DNA of 21,706 bases from Nemertoderma westbladi (Eukaryota > Xenacoelomorpha > Nemertodermatida > Nemertodermatidae): NCBI GenBank assembly GCA_032718475.1, contig JAUCBJ010001796.1:1-21706 (forward strand), written 5' to 3'. Below the pieces are notes generated by a model that was given only the letters and a program-made list of their open reading frames with translations, was not told where the DNA came from and made no database searches. Both the position numbers and the translations under genes were made by a program. Positions 16,071 through 21,706 of the stretch are shown here, one piece after another (the first letter of the stretch is position 1; each line of letters begins with the position of its first letter).

Positions 16071-18204
16071 GGCTATCCAAGGTGGCTGGGATGAGGTGGA
16101 TGCCCCAAACTGGCTGGGACGAGGTGGCTATCCGAGGTGGCTGCCCCAAGGTGAATGGGACGAGGTGGATGCCCCAAAGTGGCTGGGACGTAGTTGCTGC
16201 CCCAAAGTGGCTGGGACGAGGTGGCTGCCCCAAATTGGCTGGGACGTGGTTGCTGCCCCAAAGTGGCTGGGACGAGGTGGCTGCACCAAAGTGGCTGGGA
16301 CGAGGTGGCTGTCCCAAAGTCGCTCTGACGAGGAGGCTATCCGAGGTGGCTGCTCCAAGGTGGATGGGATGAGGTGGCTGCTCCAAAGTGGCTGGGACGT
16401 GGTTGCTGCCCCAAAGTGGCTGGGACGAGGTGGCTGCCCCAAATTGGCTGGGAGGTGGTTGCTGCCCCAAAGTGGCTGGGACGAGGTGGCTGCACCAAAG
16501 TGGCTGGGACGAGGTAGCTGTCCCAAAGTGGCTGGGACGAGGTGGCTGCCCCAAAGTGGCTGGGACGAGGTGGCTGCCCCAAAGTGGCTGGGACGAGGTG
16601 GCTGCCCCAAAGTGTCTGGGACGAGAATGCTGCCCCAATATGGCTGGGACGAGGTGGCTATCCGAGGTAGCTGGGACGAGGTGGATGCCCCAAAGTGGCT
16701 GGGACGAGGTGGATGCCCCAAAGTGGCTGGGACGAGGTGGCTGCCCCAAAGTGTCTGGGATGAGATGGCTGCCACAAGGTGGCTGGGACGAGGTGGCTAT
16801 CCAAGGTGGCTGGGACGAGGTGGATGCCCCAAAGTGGCTGGGACGTGGTGGCTGCCCCAAAGTGTCTGGGACGAGATGGCTTCCACAAGGTGGCTGGGAC
16901 GAGGTGGCTATCCGAGGTGGCTGGGACGGACGAAGTGGCTATCTGAGGTGGCTGGGACGAGGTGGATGCCCCAAAGTGACTGGGACGAGGTGGCTGCCCT
17001 AAAGTGTCTGGGACGAGATGGCTGCCACAAGGTGGCTGGGACGAGGTGGCTATCCGAGGTGGACTGGATGAGGTGGATGCCCCAAAGTGGCTAGGACGAG
17101 AGGGCTGCCCCAAGGTGGCTGGGACGAGGTGGATGCCCCAAAGTGGCTGGGACGAGGTGGCTGCCCCAAAGTGTCTGGGACGAGATGGCTGCCACAAGGT
17201 GGCTGGGACGAGGTGGCTGCCACAAGGAGGCTTGGACGAGGTGGCTATCCGAGGTGGATGCCCCAAGGTGGCTGGGACGAGGTGGATGCCCCAAAGTGGC
17301 TGGGACGGGATGGCTGCCCCACGGTGGCTGGGACGAGGTTGCAGCCCCAAAGTGGCAGGGACGAGATCGCTGCCACAAGGAGGCTTGGACGAGGTGGCTA
17401 TCCGAGGTGGATGCCCCAAGGTGGCTGGGACGAGGTGGTTATCCGAGCTCGCTGGGACGAGGTGGATGCCCCAAAGTGGCTAGGACGAGATGGCTGCCCC
17501 AAGGTGGCTGGGACGAGGTGGATGCCCCAAAGTGGCTGGGACGGGATGGCTGCCCCACGGTGGCTGGGACGAGGTTGCTGCCCCAAAGTGGCTGGCACGA
17601 GATGGCTGCCACAAGGTGGCTGGGACGAGATGGATGCCCCAAAGTGGCTGGGACGGGATGGCTGCCCCACGGTGGCTGGGACGAGGTTGCTGCCCCAAAG
17701 TGGCTGGGACGAGATGGCTGCCACAAGGTGGCTGGGACGAGGTGGCTGGGACGAGGTGGATGCCCCAAGGTGGCTGGGACGAGGTGGCTATCCGAGGTGG
17801 CTGGGACGAGGTGGATGACCCAAAGTGGCTAGGACGAGATGGCTGCCCCAAGGTGGCTGGGACGAGGTGGATGCCCCAAAGTGGCTGGGACGGGATGGCT
17901 GCCCCACTGTGGCTGGGACGAGGATGCTGCCCCAAAGTGGCTGGGACGAGGATGCTGCCCCAAAGTGGCTGGGACGAGATGGCTGCCACAAGGTGGCTGG
18001 GACGAGGTGGCTATCCGAGGTGGCTGGGACGAGGTGGATGCCCCAAAGTGGCTGGGACGGGATGGCTGCCCCACGGCGGCTGGGACGAGGTTGCTGCCCC
18101 AAAGAGGCTGGGACGAGATGGCTGCCACAAGGTGGCTGGGACGAGGTGGGTATCCGCGTTGGCTGGGACGAGGTGGCCCCAAAGTGGCTGGGACGAGGTG
18201 GCTT
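16071..18204. repeat. Higher-order repeat block 2 (2134 bp)
   Basis: Tandem copy of 13937-16070. A third copy starts at 18205 but stays similar only for about 38 bp before the word order changes (near 18242), so the duplication boundary on the right is about 18205-18242. Confidence 0.92.
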
Positions 18205-20035
18205 GGCTATCCAAGGTGGCTGGGATGAGGTGGATGCCCCAAAGTGGCTGGGACGATGTGGCTGCCCCAAAGTGGCTGGGACGAGGTGGCTGCCCCAAAG
18301 TGTCTGGGACGAGATGGCTGCCCCAAGGTGGCTGGGACGAGGTGGATGCCCCAAAGTGACTGGGACGAGATGGCTGCCCCACGGTGGCTGGCACGAGGTT
18401 GCTGCCCCAAAAGCTAGGACGAGATGGCTGCCACGAGGTGGCTGGGACGAGGTGGCTAACCGAGGTGGCTGGGACGAGGTGGATGTCCCAAAGTGGCTGG
18501 AACGAGGTGGCTTGGCTATCTGAGGTGACTGGGACGAGGTGGATGCCAAAAGGTGGCTGGGATGAGGTTGGTACCCCAAGGTGGCTGGGACGAGGTGGGT
18601 GCCCCAAAGTGGCTGGTACGAGATGGCTGCCCCAAGGTGGCTGGGACGAGGTGGATGACCCAAAGTGGCTGGGACGAGGTGTCTGCCCCAAGGTGGCTGG
18701 GACGAGGTGGCTGCACCAGGTGGTTGCCCGAAGGTGGCTGTGACGAGGTGGCTGCCCCAAGGTGGCTGGGACGAGGTGGCTGCCCCAAAGTGGCTGGGAC
18801 GAGGTGGCTGCCCCAAGGTGGCTGGGACGAGGTGGCTATCCGAAGTGGCTGGGATGAGGTGGATGCCCCAAAGTGGCTGGGACGAGGTGGCTATCCGAGG
18901 TGACTGGGACGAGGTGGATGCCCCAAAGTGGCTGGGACGGGATGGCTGCCCCACGGTGGCTGGGACGAGGATGCTGCCCCAAAGTGGCCTGGACGAGGAT
19001 GCTGCCCCACAAAGTGGCTGGGACGAGATGGCTGCCACAAGGTTGCTGGGACGAGGTGGCTATCCGAGGTGGCTGGGACGAGGTGGATTTCCCAAAGTGG
19101 CTGGGACGAGGTGGCTTGGCTATCCGAGGTGGCTGGGCCGAGGTGGATGCCCCAAAGTGGCTGGCGCGAGGTGGTTGCCCCAAAGTGTCTGGGACGAGAT
19201 AGTTGCCACAAGGTGGCTGGGACGAGGTGGCTATTCGAGGTGGCTGGGACGATGTGGATGCCCCAAAGTGGCTAGGACGAGATGGCTGCCCCAAGGTGGC
19301 TGGGACGAGGTGGATGCCCCAAAGTGGCTGGGACGGGATGGCTGCCCCACGGTGGCTGGGACGAGGTTGCAGCCCCAAAGTGGCAGGGACGAGATGGCTG
19401 CCACAAGGAGGCTTGGACGAGGTGGCTATCCGAGGTGGCTGGGACGAGGTGGCTATCCGAGGTGGCTGGGACGAGGTGGATGCCCCAAAGTGGCGAGGAC
19501 GAGATGGCTGCCCCAAGGTGGCTGGGACGAGGTGGATGCCCCAAAGTGGCTGGGACGGGATGGCTGCCCCACGGTGGCTGGGACAAGGTTGCTGCCCCAA
19601 AGTGGCTGGCACGAGATGGCTGCCACAAGGTGGCTGGGACGAGGTGGATGCCCCAAAGTGGCTGGGACGGGATGGCTGCCCCACGGTGGCTGGGACGAGG
19701 TTGCTGCCCCAAAGTGGCTGGGACGAGATGGCTGCCACATGGTGGCTGGGACGAGGTGGCTATCCGAGGTGGCTGGGACGAGGTGGATGCCCCAAGGTGG
19801 CTGGGACGAGGTGGCTATCCGAGGTGGCTGGGGACGAGGTGGATGCCCCAAAGTGGCTAGGACGAGATGGCTGCCCCAAGGTGGCTGGGACGTGGTGGAT
19901 GCCCCAAAGTGGCTGGGACGGGATGGCTGCCCCACGGTGGCTGGGACGAGGTTTGCTGCCCCAAAGTGGCTGGCACGAGATGGCTGCCACTATGTGGCTG
20001 GGACGAGGTGGCTATCCGAGGTGACTGGGACGAGG

Positions 20036-21341
20036 TGGATGCCCCAAAGTGGCTGGGACGGGATGGCTGCCCCACGGTGGCTGGGACGAGGATGCTGCCC
20101 CAAAGTGGCTGGGACGAGGATGCTGCCCCAAAGTGGCTGGGACGAGATGGCTGCCACAAGATGGCTGGGACGAGGTGGCTATCCGAGGTGGCTGGGACGA
20201 GGTGGATGCCCCAAAGTGGCTGGGACGGGATGGCTGCCCCACGGCGGCTGGGACGAGGTTGCTGCCCCAAAGAGGCTGGGATGAGATGGCTGCCACAAGG
20301 TGGCTGGGACGAGGTGGGTATCCGCGTTGGCTGGGACGAGGTGGCCCCAAAGTGGCTGGGACGAGGTGGCTTGGCTATCAGAGGTGGCTGGGACGAGGTG
20401 GAATCCCAAAGTGGCTGGGACGAGGTGGCTGCCGCAAAGTGGCTGGGACGAGGTGGCTGCCCCAAAGTGTCTGGGATGAGATGGCTGCCCCAAGGTGGCT
20501 GGGACGAGGTGGATGCCCCAAAGTGGCTGGGACGAGATGGCTGCCCCACTGTGGCTGGCACGAGGTTGCTGCCCCAAAAGCTGGGACGAGATGGCTGCCA
20601 CAAGGTGGCTGGGACGAGGTGGCTATCCGAGGTGGCTGGGCCGAGGTGGATGCCCCAAAGTGGCTGGGACGAGGTGGCTGGGACGAGGTGGATGCCCCAA
20701 AGTGGCTGGGACGGGATGGATGCCCCACGGTGGCTGGGACGAGGATGCTGCCCCAAAGTGGCTGGGACGAGGATGCTGCCCCAAAGTGGCTGGGACGAGA
20801 TGGCTGCCACAAGATGGCTGGGACGAGGTGGCTATCCGAGGTGGCTGGGACGAGGTGGATGCCCCAAAGTGGCTGGGACGGGATGGCTGCCCCACGGCGG
20901 CTGGGACGAGGTTGCTGCCCCAAAGAGGCTGGGACAAGATAGCTGCCACAAGGTGGCTGGGACGAGGTGGGTATCCGCGTTGGCTGGGACGAGGTGGCCC
21001 CAAAGTGGCTGGGACGAGGTGGCTTGGCTATCCGAGGTGGCTGGGACGAGGTGGAATCCCAAAGTGGCTGGGACGAGGTGGCTGCCGCAAAGTGGCTGGG
21101 ACGAGGTGGCTGCCCCAAAGTGTCTGGGACGAGATGGCTGCCCCAAGGTGGCTGGGACGAGGTGGATGCCCCAAAGTGGCTGGGACGAGATGGCTGCCCC
21201 ACGTTGGCTGGCACGAGGTTGCTGCCCCAAAAGCTGGGACGAGATGGCTGCCACAAGGTGGCTGGGACGAGGTGGCTGGGCCGAGGTGGATGCCCCAAAG
21301 TGGCTGGGACGAGGTGGCTATCCGAGGTGGCTGGGACCGAG
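20036..21341. repeat. Second-level tandem duplication, two blocks of about 653 bp
   Basis: Words at 20036-20688 recur at 20689-21341 with an offset of 653 bp, including the unusual string GGGTATCCGCGTTGGC (20316 and 20969) and the shortened CCCCAAAAGCTGGGACG unit. These copies carry more differences than the 2134-bp pair, so the duplication is older or less homogenised. The block limits are approximate. Confidence 0.75.
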
Positions 21342-21706
21342 GTGGATGCCCCAAAGTGGCTGGGACGGGATGGCTGCCCCACGGCGGCTGGGACGAGGTT
21401 GCTGCCCCAAAGAGGCTGGGACGAGATGGCTGCCACAAGGTGGCTGGGACGAGGTGGGTATCCGCGTTGGCTGGGACGAGGTGGCCCCAAAGTGGCTTGG
21501 ACGAGGTGGCTTGGCTATCCGAGGTGGCTGGGACGAGATGGAATTCCAAAGTGGCTGGGACGAGGTGGACTGCCCCAAAGTGGCTGGGACGAGGTGGCTG
21601 CCCCAAAGTGGCTGGGACGGGATGGCTGCCCCACGGTGGCTGGGACGAGGTGGGTGCCCCAAAGTGGCTGGTACGAGATGGCTGCCCCAATGTGGCTGGG
21701 ACGAGG

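Larger units (their letters stand above)
13624..21706. repeat. Satellite array of 14-bp submonomers (28-bp dimer), at least 8.08 kb
   Basis: The array is composed of 14-bp words in head-to-tail order. Type A is GTGGCTGGGACGAG. Type B is GTGGCTGCCCCAAA with variants ending AAG, GTGGATGCCCCAAA and GTGGCTGCCACAAG. Type C is the 13-bp GTGGCTATCCGAG. All share the opening GTGGCT. A and B usually alternate, giving a 28-bp dimer of about 68% GC with one CpG in each type A word. The first, degenerate unit starts at 13624 (GTGTCTACCCCTAA) right at the junction with AT-rich unique DNA. The array runs out of the window on the right. Neither word contains a stop codon in any frame on either strand, which explains the long overlapping open frames. 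No known satellite family is recognised. Confidence 0.97.

Noticed and set aside
13740-20810. Many long open frames (200-540 codons) on both strands that look like repetitive Trp/Gly- or Pro/Ser-rich proteins
   Set aside because: They overlap each other in all six frames and follow directly from a stop-free 28-bp satellite. No frame has a distinct start, end, domain or codon signature.
13624-21706. CRISPR-like regular spacing of about 28 bp
   Set aside because: Units are directly adjacent with no unique spacers, periodicity goes down to 14 bp, and the context is a eukaryotic genome.

Overview
The window reads as nuclear DNA from an invertebrate metazoan. It is AT-rich, has no prokaryotic gene organisation, and is occupied by decayed retrotransposons, small tandem repeats, fold-back sequences and one very large satellite array. 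No host protein-coding gene, tRNA or rRNA could be recognised. The species cannot be named from sequence alone.

Layout. About 960-2320 (minus strand) holds the fossil of a Ty3/gypsy-type LTR retrotransposon: capsid end, zinc knuckles, aspartic protease (DTGA) and the first part of reverse transcriptase, in the right order but broken by stops and frameshifts. About 2320-7120 is mostly anonymous AT-rich DNA with a 79-bp tandem duplication containing a dyad (2743-2900), several hairpins, a near-perfect 70-bp-arm palindrome (6100-6240) and a 19-base C run. From 7158 to about 11310 (minus strand) lie two nested LINE (APE-type non-LTR retrotransposon) pieces. An older, inactivated copy (A) supplies 5' UTR, endonuclease and the start of the linker. 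A younger, 5'-truncated copy (B, 7169-9296) carries an uninterrupted reverse transcriptase, ends in a TAG trinucleotide run and is bounded by an 11-bp target-site duplication. Beside B's 3' end is a perfect 6-bp stem / 4-nt loop that matches the histone mRNA 3' stem-loop in form.

Right half. A 64-bp unit is repeated three times at 11705-11896, and an approximately 31-bp GC-rich minisatellite of 11 copies sits at 12390-12740. From 13624 to the end of the window (at least 8083 bp, continuing outside) the DNA is one satellite. It is built from 14-bp submonomers, mainly GTGGCTGGGACGAG alternating with GTGGCTGCCCCAAA/G, plus a 13-bp variant GTGGCTATCCGAG. The array shows nested higher-order duplications, including two adjacent 2134-bp blocks that are almost identical. 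The submonomers contain no stop in any frame, so the array gives long overlapping open frames on both strands; these are by-products of the repeat and not genes.

Taken together the region looks like heterochromatic or repeat-dense DNA. The best-supported new points are the nested LINE event with its target-site duplication, the layered 14-bp satellite architecture, and the long palindrome.
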